Origin: Campylobacter anatolicus | Lineage (GTDB): Bacteria; Campylobacterota; Campylobacteria; Campylobacterales; Campylobacteraceae | Direction: 5' to 3' | Length of the DNA: 64,000 nucleotides | Assembly: GCF_018145655.1 (NCBI RefSeq) | Contig: NZ_JAGSSY010000004.1 | Coordinates: forward strand, 96,254-160,253 | Part shown: in pieces, positions 17,542 through 26,359 of the stretch | Numbering within the stretch: the stretch's first letter is position 1 | Layout of the letters: every line of letters starts with the position of its first letter | Program-made: the position numbers and the translations under genes | Notes under the pieces: model-generated | Told to the model about the DNA's origin: nothing | Database searches by the model: none | The model's input: only the letters and a program-made list of their open reading frames with translations

Positions 17542-18799
17542 TAACTCCTTGTTGGTTGATAGAATTTGTGTTATTTCCTGCGTTAATTTGTTCGTTGTCA
17601 GTAACGATAGCATTTAATATCTCCTTGTCATTATCACCTAAATACTCGCTTACGTTTTTAATGCCATAAAGTGGCAAAATATCACGTATGATTTTTTCAT
17701 TTGCTTTTAGAATTTTTATCATTCCATTGGGGTCGCCAATTTGTGCGTAAAGTCCAAATTGTGCATTTAGTGCCTGACTTGCTTGTATTAGGCTATTTTT
17801 TTGCACTGCAAAGCTAACATTTGGTGGTGGCATTATCTGCACAGCTGTTGGTTGTGAGATATATGTTGGCCCCATACTTTCTAAATCTTTACGACTTACA
17901 TTTGCATTTAGTGGCACTAATAATTTTGGATTTAAAAGGCGGTTTATACCGTCTATCATTGCATTTCTTGCAAAATTCATCTCATCTTGAAGCGGTAAGA
18001 TACTAGCAAGTGGTGGCTCTCCGTAAGCTACGACAAAAGTGCTTTCATCATAAGCTCTAACTTGTGGCAACATATAGCCGATTATAAATGGACAACCATC
18101 TTTTAGCTTAATATCAGCTCTTAAAACTGCTCCACTTTCATTAATTGTACTAACTTTCCACTGGCTATTTGTATCTTGCTCGTAAATATCATAAACGCTT
18201 AATCTCTCATAAATAAAGGCTTCATTACTTACAATCTCACTTACTGCTTCCTTGCTAAAAATACCTTGTTTTGATAGCTCTTTTAAATCGCCATAGCTTA
18301 AATTTATGCGATTAACGATATATCTTATATCATCGTGATCCTTTGCATTTGGGTCAAAATATACATCATCAAGCTCCACCTCCTCAATTACTAGTAGTCC
18401 GCTTCGCCAGTAAATTTTCGCTACTGCTGTGCCTAAAAATGGTATTTTTTGAAAAATTGGCATAAAAACTTTATAAAGTTTTATCATATCTGTATAATAG
18501 TTAATAGCCTCTTGCCACTTATCTATTACTTTTTGCTCAGAGTTAATATAGCACTCAAGTTTTGCAAACTCATCTGTGTTAAAGTAAGTTTCGCTTAGGC
18601 CATCTGTTATTCGTTTTGTCTTTGCATTTAGTTTCGGGATAAATAAATTAGCCTTGCCACGCTCTTTAAGACTAAGTGCCTTGTCCTCATCAAGTGCTAA
18701 TAAATAGGCACTATTTAGCTTATCAAGCATAGGCTTATAGCACATAAAGCCCTCGTAAGCTCTTTGTTTTAACTCTGCTAATCTTGATTGTGTATCCAT
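17513..18799 (-). CDS. Portal protein
   Basis: The 428-aa protein has portal features. An N-terminal segment reads LNAKTKRITDGLSETYFN, a central beta part reads EVELDDVYFDPNAKDHDDIRYIV, and the later helical stem has LLPLQDEMNFARNAMIDGINR-like residues (SILPLQDEMNFAR). DPNAxxxxD is seen in P22-type portals. It forms the dodecameric vertex through which DNA enters and leaves the head. The short Asn/Gln-rich tail replaces the long barrel of P22 gp1. Confidence 0.7.
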   Translation of the reverse strand: MDTQSRLAELKQRAYEGFMCYKPMLDKLNSAYLLALDEDKALSLKERGKANLFIPKLNAKTKRITDGLSETYFNTDEFAKLECYINSEQKVIDKWQEAINYYTDMIKLYKVFMPIFQKIPFLGTAVAKIYWRSGLLVIEEVELDDVYFDPNAKDHDDIRYIVNRINLSYGDLKELSKQGIFSKEAVSEIVSNEAFIYERLSVYDIYEQDTNSQWKVSTINESGAVLRADIKLKDGCPFIIGYMLPQVRAYDESTFVVAYGEPPLASILPLQDEMNFARNAMIDGINRLLNPKLLVPLNANVSRKDLESMGPTYISQPTAVQIMPPPNVSFAVQKNSLIQASQALNAQFGLYAQIGDPNGMIKILKANEKIIRDILPLYGIKNVSEYLGDNDKEILNAIVTDNEQINAGNNTNSINQQGVNGPIKTSSI

Positions 18800-19057
18800 T
18801 TAATAGCCTTGTATCTCTAACTCAAAAACCTTTATAAAATCATCCTCTTTCATGGCATTTATCGCTTTTAAGGTTTCATTGCTCATCACACCATTTTCAT
18901 CAATGCCAGCCACCCTTTGAGCTAACTTTATTGCCAAGCGATAGCCTTTGGGCTTTGCAAACTCATAAATTGCCTTTGCGGTTTTTGCGTTTAACTCATC
19001 TTCACGTATGAAAATTGAAATTTCATCGCCTACTTTTTGGGTTTTAACTTTTGCCAT
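18800..19057 (-). CDS. Small prophage protein with peptidoglycan-binding-like fold
   Basis: The 85-aa protein ends in a pattern (LAIKLAQRVAGIDENGVMSNETLKAINA) resembling the C-terminal PG-binding-3 module of phage muramidases, in which a Q..G...DG..G..T spacing is conserved. The catalytic domain is missing. It sits between the Mor-like gene and the portal, with stop and start almost touching. It may be a detached module or a structural protein that reuses the fold. Confidence 0.45.
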   Translation of the reverse strand: MAKVKTQKVGDEISIFIREDELNAKTAKAIYEFAKPKGYRLAIKLAQRVAGIDENGVMSNETLKAINAMKEDDFIKVFELEIQGY

Positions 19058-19322
19058 CTTTTATCCTTTTTAAAATATTAAAATAAGTTCGTTCGCCTAT
19101 TTCTGCTAGTTCTAATACACGCCATTTTGGGTATTTTGCTATTATTAGCTCCTTTGCTAGTTCGACTTTGTAACGTTTATTAGGCACGTATTTAAGCCCA
19201 CCCACTAACTTACAAATAAGTCCAGCCATTACTAAAACAAGGCTTTCATCATCTAATTGTGAGATTTGCCTTATAGTTTGTGGCTTAATGTTTGAGCGAA
19301 TATAATCAAATTGCCACTGCAA
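19044..19322 (-). CDS. Mor-like HTH protein
   Basis: This 92-aa protein resembles the C-terminal half of Mor/C activators: LVGGLKYVPNKRYKVELAKELI, then a helix-turn-helix (YPKWRVLELAEIGERTYFNILKRI). Such proteins activate phage late promoters. It lies just after the terminase and before the portal, which would suit a late activator, but the acidic N-terminal Mor domain is absent. Assignment is tentative. Confidence 0.45.
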   Translation of the reverse strand: MQWQFDYIRSNIKPQTIRQISQLDDESLVLVMAGLICKLVGGLKYVPNKRYKVELAKELIIAKYPKWRVLELAEIGERTYFNILKRIKDGKS

Positions 19323-19363
19323 AATCTACTCCTTTTTTGCAGTTTTTTGATTTTTTTAAATTT

Positions 19364-20640
19364 TTACCAAAATCCATAATCATCATCCATAACCTCTCGT
19401 TTTTCTATCGTTAAAATTTCATCAAAAAAAGTAAGTGCCAAGCTGTCAGCAAAATCAGGGCTTACGCCAAATTCTTTTTTAATTATCTCTTTTGGCACGA
19501 TTAAATAACGCTCTCCTTTGTCAAAAGTAAAGCTAATCATTTGAAGTTGTTTTTTTAACTTCTCATTATTTGGCAAAGATAAAAGATGAAATTTATCTTT
19601 TAGCCTAAAAAACATCTCAGCCCTTTTATTTGCGTATTGCTTTTCATTGCTCGCCTTAAAACTGCCCTTTGCTTCACGCACGATACTTCTAAGCCCTAAA
19701 TCACAAAGCCCATCATAAGCACCAGCACCAACACCTACGCTATCAATAAAAATTGCAACTGGCTTAACTTCTGCCCTCTCATACTCAGCGTAAATAGCTC
19801 TTGCAAGTTCGGTCACGCTGTTTATTCGGTAACTTTTAAACTCCTACACGTTGTTTCCCTTACGCACACATAAAACACTCTCATCATCGCCTTCACGTGC
19901 CACATCCAAACCCCATACAGCCTTTGCGTTTGGTTCGTACAAACTTGCTCTATTTATAGCACTCTCAATCATTGCAAGGTTAAAAACGGCGTTGCTTGTC
20001 GTGTCTAAAAACTCGCCAAAATCTCCTGCCTAGCCACGTGGCTATCAGCACCGCCAAGTTCTAAAACTAATCTATCTATCTCCTCACGATTTAGCAGCGG
20101 ATTATCATACGAGCTAAACTGAAAATTTACCCAGCCACTCTCATTTTTCATTCCACGTTGTGCTAGTTCATAAAATTTATTCTTACCCTTTGGTACTCCG
20201 CCAATAAATGCACGTGATTTTGGATTATCAAGCAACATTGGGGAAATCGCATTATCCCATAAATATGGGTCTTTTAAAATAATCCCCGCTTCGTTTAAAA
20301 TCACTATATCGTAGCCAAAGCCCTCTATGTTTTCAGGGCGTTCTGCACTTCTAAAATCAAGCCAAGCTTCGCCTAAATTTAGCCGTTTATCCTGTGCATT
20401 ATAGTTCCACAAATCCCTTGGTAATTGTTTTAGCTCAGGGTAAAAATAGCGTTTTAAGTTTGCATTCATCGTATCAACCCATAAAATTTTATGTCCCTCT
20501 AAAAGCCACTCAATACACGCATTCGCTGTGCCTTTAGTAAAGCCAAAGCGTCTGCCCTTTTCAATCGTAGTAAATCTTGCTGTGTTTTGAAAAAAGACCT
20601 GCTTTTGCTGCGGGGTGTATTGTAAGGAGAGATTAATCAC
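19364..20640 (-). pseudogene. Terminase large subunit, frameshifted and amber-interrupted
   Basis: The ATPase half (from ATG 20640) contains a modified Walker A region (EKGRRFGFTKGTANA), a Walker B-like YDIVILNEAG and PKGKNKFYELA. The nuclease half has WGLDVAREGDDESVLCVRKG, VAIFIDSVGVGAGAYDGL and FADSLALTFF. The two halves are split by a shift at a T5 run near 20010; six Ts would restore ASFLDTTSNAVFNLAM. A TAG near 19853 interrupts the sequence before EFKSYRINSVTELARA. With two lesions in the packaging motor the prophage cannot package DNA unaided. Confidence 0.82.
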
Positions 20641-21093
20641 TTAATCTCCTTTCGCTCAATCGTGATTTTTGTCTGTTGTGCGTTTGTGTTATTTATCTGT
20701 GTCATCGGCTCTTTGCCTAGCACAGTCTCTTTATTTCTTGCTGTTATGCGTGAGTGGACTTCTACTTCTGAAATTTCAGTCGCTGTTTTTAAAAGCTCAT
20801 CAGCCTTTTTTTGATTAATAAGTGCTCTACTTTGAAAATAAATAAGGTGCTTTGTCTGCTCTTTCACTATTTCGTCAAACGCTTTCACTTTCTGTTTCAC
20901 TTTGCGTTGAAAGTGCCGTATTTATGGCTACTTGCTGTTTTACTAATTCGGCGTTTTCTTGCGGTAAGCCGTTGCAAAGTTTAAAAACATAACCAATACT
21001 TATCTCATATTTTTTAGCTAGGCTTTTTTTACTAGCTCCTGCTTTATATTCAGCCCTTATTAGCTCTTTTGTCTTTTCTGTAACTTTTACCAT
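20637..21093 (-). pseudogene. Terminase small subunit, apparently split by a frameshift
   Basis: The first part (21093-20875) has an N-terminal HTH (SKKSLAKKYEISIGYVFKLCNG). The second (20900-20637) continues as a helical domain ending SRITARNKETVLGKEPMTQIN. They overlap by 26 bases in different frames. The second part would need a GTG start without a ribosome site, so a single protein of about 150 aa broken near 20880 is more likely. Small terminase binds pac/cos DNA and regulates the large subunit, whose gene overlaps this one. Two coupled genes remain possible. Confidence 0.5.
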
Positions 21094-21482
21094 TACTCCA
21101 CCTTATAAATCTTAACTTCAAGTCCGCCGTATTCGCCGTATCTAAAATCATAATCCCCACTTACAAGCTTATCATCGCTAAACAGTGCGTCATTTACCGC
21201 CTTTGCTATGTTATCAGTATCGCCGTGCGTTTTGTCTTTATACGTTGCTATTAGGCTTACGTGATAGCGTCCTTTTAGCTTTGGCTCGGTTTTGTTTTGA
21301 GCTTTAAAATGCCACCTTAAAAGCTCTTTAAACGCTAGGTATTTTTGATAGCCCTTATCTACCCACTTTTGCCTTTGCGTCGTGCGTTTGTATGGAACTG
21401 GGTTATAAGCTAAATTTTCAATCTTAAGCGTATAAACTGGCTTCAAAATAACCCCTCTTGTGCCATTATTTTTAAATCTCAT
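21093..21482 (-). CDS. RusA-family Holliday junction resolvase
   Basis: The 129-aa product has the RusA signature: an N-terminal beta segment, RYHVSLIATYKDKTHGDTDNIAKAVNDALFSDD, and a later basic stretch. The aspartates in GDTDN and SDD match the metal-binding catalytic residues. It should cleave four-way junctions in replicating phage DNA before packaging. It shares bases with the terminase small-subunit start and has an AAGGAG site 11 bases before its ATG. Confidence 0.75.
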   Translation of the reverse strand: MRFKNNGTRGVILKPVYTLKIENLAYNPVPYKRTTQRQKWVDKGYQKYLAFKELLRWHFKAQNKTEPKLKGRYHVSLIATYKDKTHGDTDNIAKAVNDALFSDDKLVSGDYDFRYGEYGGLEVKIYKVE

Positions 21483-21533
21483 CTGAGTTTATTCTCCTTA
21501 TAAAGCAACTCTTTTATCCTGCTACCACTTAGC

Positions 21534-21656
21534 TTATAAACTAGCTCTCTTAAAACCACCAGCTACATTGCCATCATCATCTAAAAAATTTATACAAAAC
21601 TCCGTAGGCGTTATTAAACGCACCACAACAGCCTTAATCTCTCTTTCTACTATCAC
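21534..21656 (-). CDS. 40-aa prophage protein with coupled GTG start
   Basis: A GTG overlapping the upstream TGA (GTGA) starts a 40-codon frame (VIVEREIKAVVVRLITPTEF, then a DDDGN turn and a basic tail). The compact alternation of charge and beta-type residues looks coding. Function is unknown. Confidence 0.5.
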   Translation of the reverse strand: MIVEREIKAVVVRLITPTEFCINFLDDDGNVAGGFKRASL

Positions 21657-22258
21657 GCTGACACCTTTTTAAAGCCAAATTTTATGCCATACTCTTTTAA
21701 TTTTTCTCTGTTTATTTCTACTGGTGCATCAGGGTCTATTGGTGTATCGTTTGAGATTTGTTTTATTGCGGGTGTATCTTTTTGGCTTATGTATTTAATA
21801 ACGCCTATTCGCTCTTGATTATTAAACAGCCACTCATAAACTTCACACTCATCATCACAACTAAGCTGGGTAGGTTTGCCGTAGTCGCTTATTTTATAGT
21901 GATTTATTAAGTTACCTTTTTCATCAACACCCAAAACAACAAAATCTTTAAATGGGTTAGCCCCATAGCACAGTCTCTCATTTTTAAAAAAAGTTTGTAC
22001 GAACTCTATCACGCCGTCAATGCTTTTAAATCTAAACTCGCCATTTTTAATAGCTTCAAGCGTAAGCATTTTTCTATAAGCAAAAACGGCTTTTTTAGTA
22101 ATGAGCTCTACACTCTGTTTAGGCTCTACAAAAGCCATACGAAACGCAAAAAAGTCTATAAGCCTTTCATCTGGGATTTTTGCTATTAGATTTGCTATTA
22201 CTAGAGTTTGAGTATTGTTTAAATTTAACGCCTCTTTGATTATTTGCACTCTATCCAT
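21653..22258 (-). CDS. Prophage protein of unknown function
   Basis: The 201-aa mixed alpha/beta protein has no motif I can identify. It overlaps the replication-type gene upstream by 19 bases and the 40-aa gene downstream by 4, so it belongs to the leftward early operon that begins at 24.04 kb. The position suggests a role in replication or recombination. Confidence 0.5.
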   Translation of the reverse strand: MDRVQIIKEALNLNNTQTLVIANLIAKIPDERLIDFFAFRMAFVEPKQSVELITKKAVFAYRKMLTLEAIKNGEFRFKSIDGVIEFVQTFFKNERLCYGANPFKDFVVLGVDEKGNLINHYKISDYGKPTQLSCDDECEVYEWLFNNQERIGVIKYISQKDTPAIKQISNDTPIDPDAPVEINREKLKEYGIKFGFKKVSA

Positions 22259-23051
22259 CTTGTATCCTTTTGCGTAGTGTTTGATAGCTCGTTTATCTCG
22301 ATAAAACCACCCAGTAAAGCAGGGTCTAAGCCAAATTTAACGTAGTCGTTTAGATTGATTTGTGTTGATTTATTTTGAGTTTGTGTCTTAAATACGCCTT
22401 TATAGCCGTTACGCATTGAAGTTCTTATGCACTCATTTACGTCTATGCCCTCGTTATACCATTTAGTCCAATCCCTAAAGCACATATCAATCCCCATTGC
22501 ACTAAAATGCCAACCATGCTCTTTTTTGTATTTTAAATAATCACTCCACACCTTTGGGTCCAGAAAATGAGGGAGGCGAAAATCGTTTTCGCCCAAAGGG
22601 GGTAGGGGGTTTAAATTTTTATAGTTTGTATTTTTATTAGTTTGTATTTTTAATAATTTATATTTTTCCTGGTTTGTATTATTATTTCGCGCGCATACAT
22701 TATATGGCGAATGGGTATTTTTTCCGTTGGCGTCTGCATTTTTTCCGTTGGCGTCTGATTTGCTCTTTCCAAGGCTAAAAGCTTTATTTTTCTATCGATT
22801 GTTACCGCTCCGAATTTTTTGTTTTCAACCTCGATATAACCCAGCTTTCTAAGCTTGGTAATACCTGCTGAAATTGTGTCGGTTGATTTGCCTAGCTTCT
22901 CGCCTAAGTATTCATTGCTTGCGTGACAATAGCCGTTTTTGGCTGATAGTGATGAGATTAAAAGTAGCAGCCTAAGCTCATTTTGTATTCTCTCATCAAA
23001 AAGCCACACATTAAAGCATATTGAGTAGCCGTTTTGTAAATTTTCATTCAT
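22240..23051 (-). pseudogene. Replication-type winged-helix protein, frameshifted
   Basis: The N-terminal part (from 23051) has a replisome-organiser-like winged helix: SAKNGYCHASNEYLGEKLGKSTDTISAGITKLRKLGYI. The frame ends after MYAREII, but the neighbouring frame continues without stops (NNNTNQEKYKLLKIQTNKN) into GENDFRLPHFLDPKVWSDYLKYKKEHG to 22240. One extra A in the A3 run near 22690 would restore a protein of about 270 aa. The gene probably recruited replication proteins to the phage origin. Confidence 0.6.
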
Positions 23052-23085
23052 CTTACACCCTCCAAACCGCTTTTAAAATTTCATT

Positions 23086-23325
23086 TTATTTGCCCGATAG
23101 GCTGTCTTTTTTAGTTCCAACTACTTTTAAATAGCCATTTGCTAAAAGCTCATTAGTGCGACCGCAAACGATATTTATACTCTGATGATACCAGCGTGAT
23201 ATTTCTTGTCTTGTTGCTCCGTCCTTATGCTGTAAAAACAGCTCATAAATAGCTTTACGCTTACCATTTAAAAACGGCTTTAGCTCTTTGTAGGCTTGTA
23301 TTGAAGTTTGCTTTATCATTTTCAC
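23086..23325 (-). CDS. Winged-helix DNA-binding protein
   Basis: The 79-aa product is a small winged helix (NGKRKAIYELFLQHKDGATRQEISRWY, then VCGRTNELLANGYLKVVG). It lies between two early genes of the leftward operon and could be a regulator or replication accessory factor. GGAG precedes the start. Confidence 0.55.
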   Translation of the reverse strand: MKMIKQTSIQAYKELKPFLNGKRKAIYELFLQHKDGATRQEISRWYHQSINIVCGRTNELLANGYLKVVGTKKDSLSGK

Positions 23326-23345
23326 TCTCCTTTTAATTTACTTTA

Positions 23346-23381
23346 AAAACCGCCCTTTGTTGAGAGAGTAAAAATTTGGGC
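23346..23381. terminator. Hairpin AACCGCCC/GGGCGGTT
   Basis: Perfect 8-bp GC-rich arms are separated by about 19 nt between two oppositely oriented genes. It could terminate leakage or act as a regulatory structure in the leftward mRNA. Confidence 0.4.
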
Positions 23382-23397
23382 GGTTGTTAAAATAAAT

Positions 23398-23427
23398 TTG
23401 ACTTTTATATAGGCTCTTTAGTAAAAT
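23398..23427 (+). promoter_or_regulatory. Promoter for the plus-strand gene at 23470
   Basis: TTGACT (23398-23403) and TAAAAT (23422-23427) are separated by 18 nt. They are placed correctly for a gene that points against its neighbours. Confidence 0.5.
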
Positions 23428-23469
23428 TCCTGAGCGACCAAGCTAAAAAATTTAACTTAAAGGACTTAT

Positions 23470-23652
23470 ATGACAGACAAAGAAATAGCATTAGAGCTAA
23501 CCAAAATCGTTGTTAGCTATACAAAGCTAAAAATATACACCGACACAAACAAATATGACGACACCTACGAAGATATACCAAGGGTAGATGTCGCCAAAGA
23601 GATTTCTGATATTTATAATACTATTTACAACCAAATTCACGTCTCAGAATAA
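23470..23652 (+). CDS. 60-aa acidic prophage protein
   Basis: The small protein (MTDKEIALELTKIVVSYTKL...) has its own promoter and a good ribosome site (AAAGGA) and runs opposite to the leftward operon. It is helical and acidic at the C-terminus. An isolated, self-promoted small gene in the early region is typical of an accessory gene. Function is unknown. Confidence 0.55.
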   Translation: MTDKEIALELTKIVVSYTKLKIYTDTNKYDDTYEDIPRVDVAKEISDIYNTIYNQIHVSE

Positions 23653-23716
23653 GGTTGTGGCACTTTAGTCGCTCATCGTAGTTAAAATACGCTACTAAGA
23701 GCCTTATCATCTTAGT

Positions 23717-23821
23717 TTAGTCGTTTATCCCAAACCCTCTTAGTTTTTTAGATATTTTCCTAAACGCCTTATTAAAACGTTTAGCTTGAGCCTCATAGTC
23801 TATTTTTTGTTCTTCACTCAT
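23717..23821 (-). CDS. 34-aa basic prophage peptide
   Basis: MSEEQKIDYEAQAKRFNKAF followed by a Lys/Arg-rich helix and a GFGIND end. AAGGAGAG precedes the ATG by a good distance, which supports translation. It is the second gene of the leftward operon. Confidence 0.5.
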   Translation of the reverse strand: MSEEQKIDYEAQAKRFNKAFRKISKKLRGFGIND

Positions 23822-23833
23822 TTACTCTCCTTT

Positions 23834-24043
23834 CTAGTCTTTTTTTGCTTCTTGCTCGGATAGCCAAGCACGTATATTTTCCCAAGCTTGAAATGGTACG
23901 CCCAACTCAGCCCAGGCATTTTTCATTATTTCATACCTTGGTTGTAGTCTAAAATTTGGTCTTAGTATTTGCTTTACTGTTTCATATTTGTAAAATCCGA
24001 GTAAAAAATCTTTTAAAATTTTATATGTAATAACTTTTTTCAT
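23834..24043 (-). CDS. First gene of the leftward early operon, nearly leaderless
   Basis: The 69-aa basic protein (ILKDFLLGFYKYETVKQILR...) starts only about 12 bases downstream of a TATAAT read on the minus strand inside operator 24050-24068. Its mRNA should have almost no leader, and no ribosome site is present. By position it is the counterpart of the first gene under a lambda-type leftward promoter. Function is not recognised; the C-terminal WENIRAWLSEQEAKKD is helical. Confidence 0.55.
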   Translation of the reverse strand: MKKVITYKILKDFLLGFYKYETVKQILRPNFRLQPRYEIMKNAWAELGVPFQAWENIRAWLSEQEAKKD

Positions 24044-24049
24044 AAGTTA

Positions 24050-24068
24050 AGTGTATTATAATTCCACT
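24050..24068. promoter_or_regulatory. Left operator 1 with embedded leftward -10
   Basis: This 19-bp imperfect palindrome, AGTGTATTATAATTCCACT, is the exact reverse complement of the site at 27390-27408. Its minus strand contains TATAAT (24060-24055) for the leftward operon, so repressor binding would block that promoter. Confidence 0.65.
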
Positions 24069-24130
24069 TAAAATAAATTTAAAAAGTGGTATTTAGATAC
24101 TCTTAATTCTGAATAAAAATATTATATAAT

Positions 24131-24149
24131 AGTGGATATATAATCCACT
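24131..24149. promoter_or_regulatory. Left operator 2 upstream of the repressor gene
   Basis: AGTGGATATATAATCCACT is nearly a perfect palindrome and lies 16 bases before the repressor ATG, overlapping its likely promoter (TATAAT-like boxes at 24124-24144). It would allow autoregulation. Confidence 0.65.
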
Positions 24150-24164
24150 ATTAAGGAAAATATT

Positions 24165-24830
24165 ATGAGTAAAAATTTTAACTTTTTGTTGGTAAAACAA
24201 ACTATGAAAAAACTTGAGATAACACAGCAAGATTTGGCAGATTTTTTGACAAGTAGGGGTATTGTAACGCCTATTGACACCGTTAAATCGTGGTTTAGGA
24301 GTGATGATAGTCGTAGGGCTGTGCCTGAAATACCTAGAATAAAATTAATAGGAGAATTTTTAAAACTAGATGCTAATCAGATGATTTTAGGTTTTGATGA
24401 CGTTATTCCAGTAAAACAAATCCCTATCGTAGGAAGTGCTAGTTGTGGTATACCTGACACAAGCACACTCCAAGAAACAGACATATACACATACACTCTA
24501 GCCAAAGACTGGAACAGTGAAATGTATGCCGTTATCGCTAATGGCGATAGTATGAGCCCTATGATAGAGGATGGCGACCAAGTGATTTGTGACCCCACTC
24601 TTGATATTATGGACGGCGACTTAGTACATTATCAAGTTGATGGAGAGAGTGCTATTAAAATTTATAAAAAAGACACCAAAAACAAACAGCATATTTTTAT
24701 CCCAATAAACCAAGATTTTGAAACCAAAAGATTTGATATAAAAATGGAAATTCGCATGATAAAGGTAACAGACATACAAAGGTCAGTAAGAAATAACCGA
24801 AAAGCTAGACTTAGGGCATTAGGGTTTTAA
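24165..24830 (+). CDS. Phage repressor, HTH plus S24 (LexA-like) peptidase domain
   Basis: The 221-aa protein has an N-terminal HTH (TQQDLADFLTSRGIVTPIDTVKSWF). The C-terminal peptidase domain shows VPIVGSASCG-like cleavage-site residues (IVGSASCGIP, Ala-Ser-Cys-Gly), the nucleophile Ser in GDSMSPMIEDGD, and the catalytic Lys in GESAIKIYKK. It should keep the prophage silent and self-cleave on RecA activation. AAGGAA precedes the ATG. It is flanked by paired 19-bp palindromes on both sides, its likely binding sites. The frame is intact. Confidence 0.88.
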   Translation: MSKNFNFLLVKQTMKKLEITQQDLADFLTSRGIVTPIDTVKSWFRSDDSRRAVPEIPRIKLIGEFLKLDANQMILGFDDVIPVKQIPIVGSASCGIPDTSTLQETDIYTYTLAKDWNSEMYAVIANGDSMSPMIEDGDQVICDPTLDIMDGDLVHYQVDGESAIKIYKKDTKNKQHIFIPINQDFETKRFDIKMEIRMIKVTDIQRSVRNNRKARLRALGF

Positions 24831-24836
24831 CCGCAA

Positions 24837-24953
24837 ATGCTTAAGAATTTAGGGCTGGATTGGATAAGCAGAGAGAAAAATATAAATGATAGTGTTATGA
24901 CAGATAAACAAGCAAAAAATTTATTTGATGCATTAAAGAGCATAGTAAGGTAA
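24837..24953 (+). CDS. Possible 38-aa protein between repressor and ATPase operon
   Basis: MLKNLGLDWISREKNINDSV and the rest to an end in LKSIVR* are protein-like and lie between two co-oriented genes. The ribosome site is weak, so translation is uncertain. Confidence 0.35.
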   Translation: MLKNLGLDWISREKNINDSVMTDKQAKNLFDALKSIVR

Positions 24954-24959
24954 ATAAAC

Positions 24960-26030
24960 ATGAAAGTTTTTGTTAAACTTAGCAGAGCATCCTCTAAAAA
25001 GAATATTTCAAACATAAAAAGAAAGATAAAAAAATTATTTAAACGAAAAAATAAAAGATGCAATCGCGAACATCTACTTACCCCGCCACGTGATATGTAT
25101 CACAGAAATAAAGTGCTGTGCAAAATTGATATGCCTGAAAAAATAGTTTTTCCTGAAGATATTAAAATTCTAAATTCTACGCTAGAGAGACTAAAAGAGT
25201 ATAAAACCAAAAGACATAGCTATATGGTGTCAATAGACCACAGGAAAATGGACATAATAGACAATGCCTCCATACTCCTAATGACCGTTGGTATAAATAA
25301 TATTTTTAACGGGGAAAAATTAATAAGAAGTGGCAAGGTTTCCCCTGCTAAATCAATAGACCAAAGATTGGCTGCGATAGGGTATTGGGATGCGTTATGC
25401 ATAAATCCTAAAAAAGAAGCTGTTGAGGAAGGGCGTAAGTATTTAAAGATAGATTATAGAAATGGTGAAAGTATAGACAACGAATTTCATTATCCAATTA
25501 TAGATTTTTTTACAGGCAAAGATGAAATTTTAGAAAAAAACAAAGACGAGCTATTCGATGCAATATTCGAAGCGATGGCAAACTCTAGCGAACATGCTTT
25601 CGTTGATTTTGACGGTGATAAAAAAATATGGTTTATGGGGGCATATAATAAAAAAGAAAAAGAGATTGAATTTATTTTTTATGATACAGGCATTGGAATA
25701 TTCAAATCATTAGAGATGGGCAGGAATAAATTTGTCCAAAAATTTTACCGCATATCAAGACGCATTGGTAAAGAAAGTACACTAAGAACTTTGTGTAAAT
25801 CCAATTTATCAAAATATAAAGATAAAAACAATAACAGAGGATTTGGGATGATAGCATTTAAAAATTTCATAGATACCGTTAGTCAAGACCATAATAAGGA
25901 AGCTTGTCTGGAAGTTGCTACTGATGAGTTCTTATATTTAACAAAACATGATAAAATAATACGATTAAAATCCAAAATACAAGGGACGTTTATTAGATGG
26001 TCCATAAGGGATTTAAGGACAGGAGTATAA
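24960..26030 (+). CDS. GHKL-type ATPase, first gene of a three-gene operon
   Basis: The 356-aa protein carries Bergerat-fold motifs in its C-terminal half: an N-box (FEAMANSSEHAF, about residues 211-222), a G1 box (DTGIGI, about 249-254) and a G2-like GFGM. There is no dimerisation His box, receiver or membrane segment, so it is not a standard sensor kinase. The N-terminal 60 residues are very basic. The pairing with a STAS-like DUF4325 gene 3 bases downstream recalls anti-sigma/anti-anti-sigma switch proteins. Its place inside the immunity region suggests a gene expressed from the lysogen. Confidence 0.7.
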   Translation: MKVFVKLSRASSKKNISNIKRKIKKLFKRKNKRCNREHLLTPPRDMYHRNKVLCKIDMPEKIVFPEDIKILNSTLERLKEYKTKRHSYMVSIDHRKMDIIDNASILLMTVGINNIFNGEKLIRSGKVSPAKSIDQRLAAIGYWDALCINPKKEAVEEGRKYLKIDYRNGESIDNEFHYPIIDFFTGKDEILEKNKDELFDAIFEAMANSSEHAFVDFDGDKKIWFMGAYNKKEKEIEFIFYDTGIGIFKSLEMGRNKFVQKFYRISRRIGKESTLRTLCKSNLSKYKDKNNNRGFGMIAFKNFIDTVSQDHNKEACLEVATDEFLYLTKHDKIIRLKSKIQGTFIRWSIRDLRTGV

Positions 26031-26032
26031 CA

Positions 26033-26353
26033 ATGGGAAACAAAATTATATATAATTTTACCGAGAATTTTACAGATGCCCCAGGACCTAGATATAGAAA
26101 GCTTGGAGACAAGTCAGGTCAAGAATTTAGAGAAGACGTTTTAAACAATTTGTTAAGCCAATACGACATTATAGAAATAGACGGTAGCAATATAAAGACC
26201 TCCTTTAACCCATCTTTTTTATCAGAAGCATTTTCCCCTCTATACGAACAATTGGGAGAACATGAATTTTTTAGGAGAATTAAATTATTTAGCATTGACA
26301 ATCCCAAATTAGAAGAAAAATTCAGGGCTTTTTCTAAGCCGTTAACAAAGTAA
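26033..26353 (+). CDS. STAS-like DUF4325 protein
   Basis: I choose ATG 26033 (MGNKIIYNFTENF) because AGGAG lies 9 bases upstream; a start 12 codons earlier would overlap the ATPase gene. The 106-aa product matches DUF4325: SGQEFREDVLNNLL, IIEIDGSNIKTSFNPSFLSEAF, then a C-terminal RIKLFSID strand. Such domains resemble anti-anti-sigma factors and occur next to GHKL ATPases. A switch phosphorylated or bound by its neighbour is a reasonable inference; the target is unknown. Confidence 0.7.
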   Translation: MGNKIIYNFTENFTDAPGPRYRKLGDKSGQEFREDVLNNLLSQYDIIEIDGSNIKTSFNPSFLSEAFSPLYEQLGEHEFFRRIKLFSIDNPKLEEKFRAFSKPLTK

Positions 26354-26359
26354 CCCACA

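Noticed and set aside
5907..20010. Possible recoding of UAG/UAA as an amino acid in the prophage
   Set aside because: Only a few genes contain in-frame stops, most genes use TAG and TAA normally as terminators, frameshifts occur alongside, and no suppressor tRNA is visible. Decay by point mutation is simpler.
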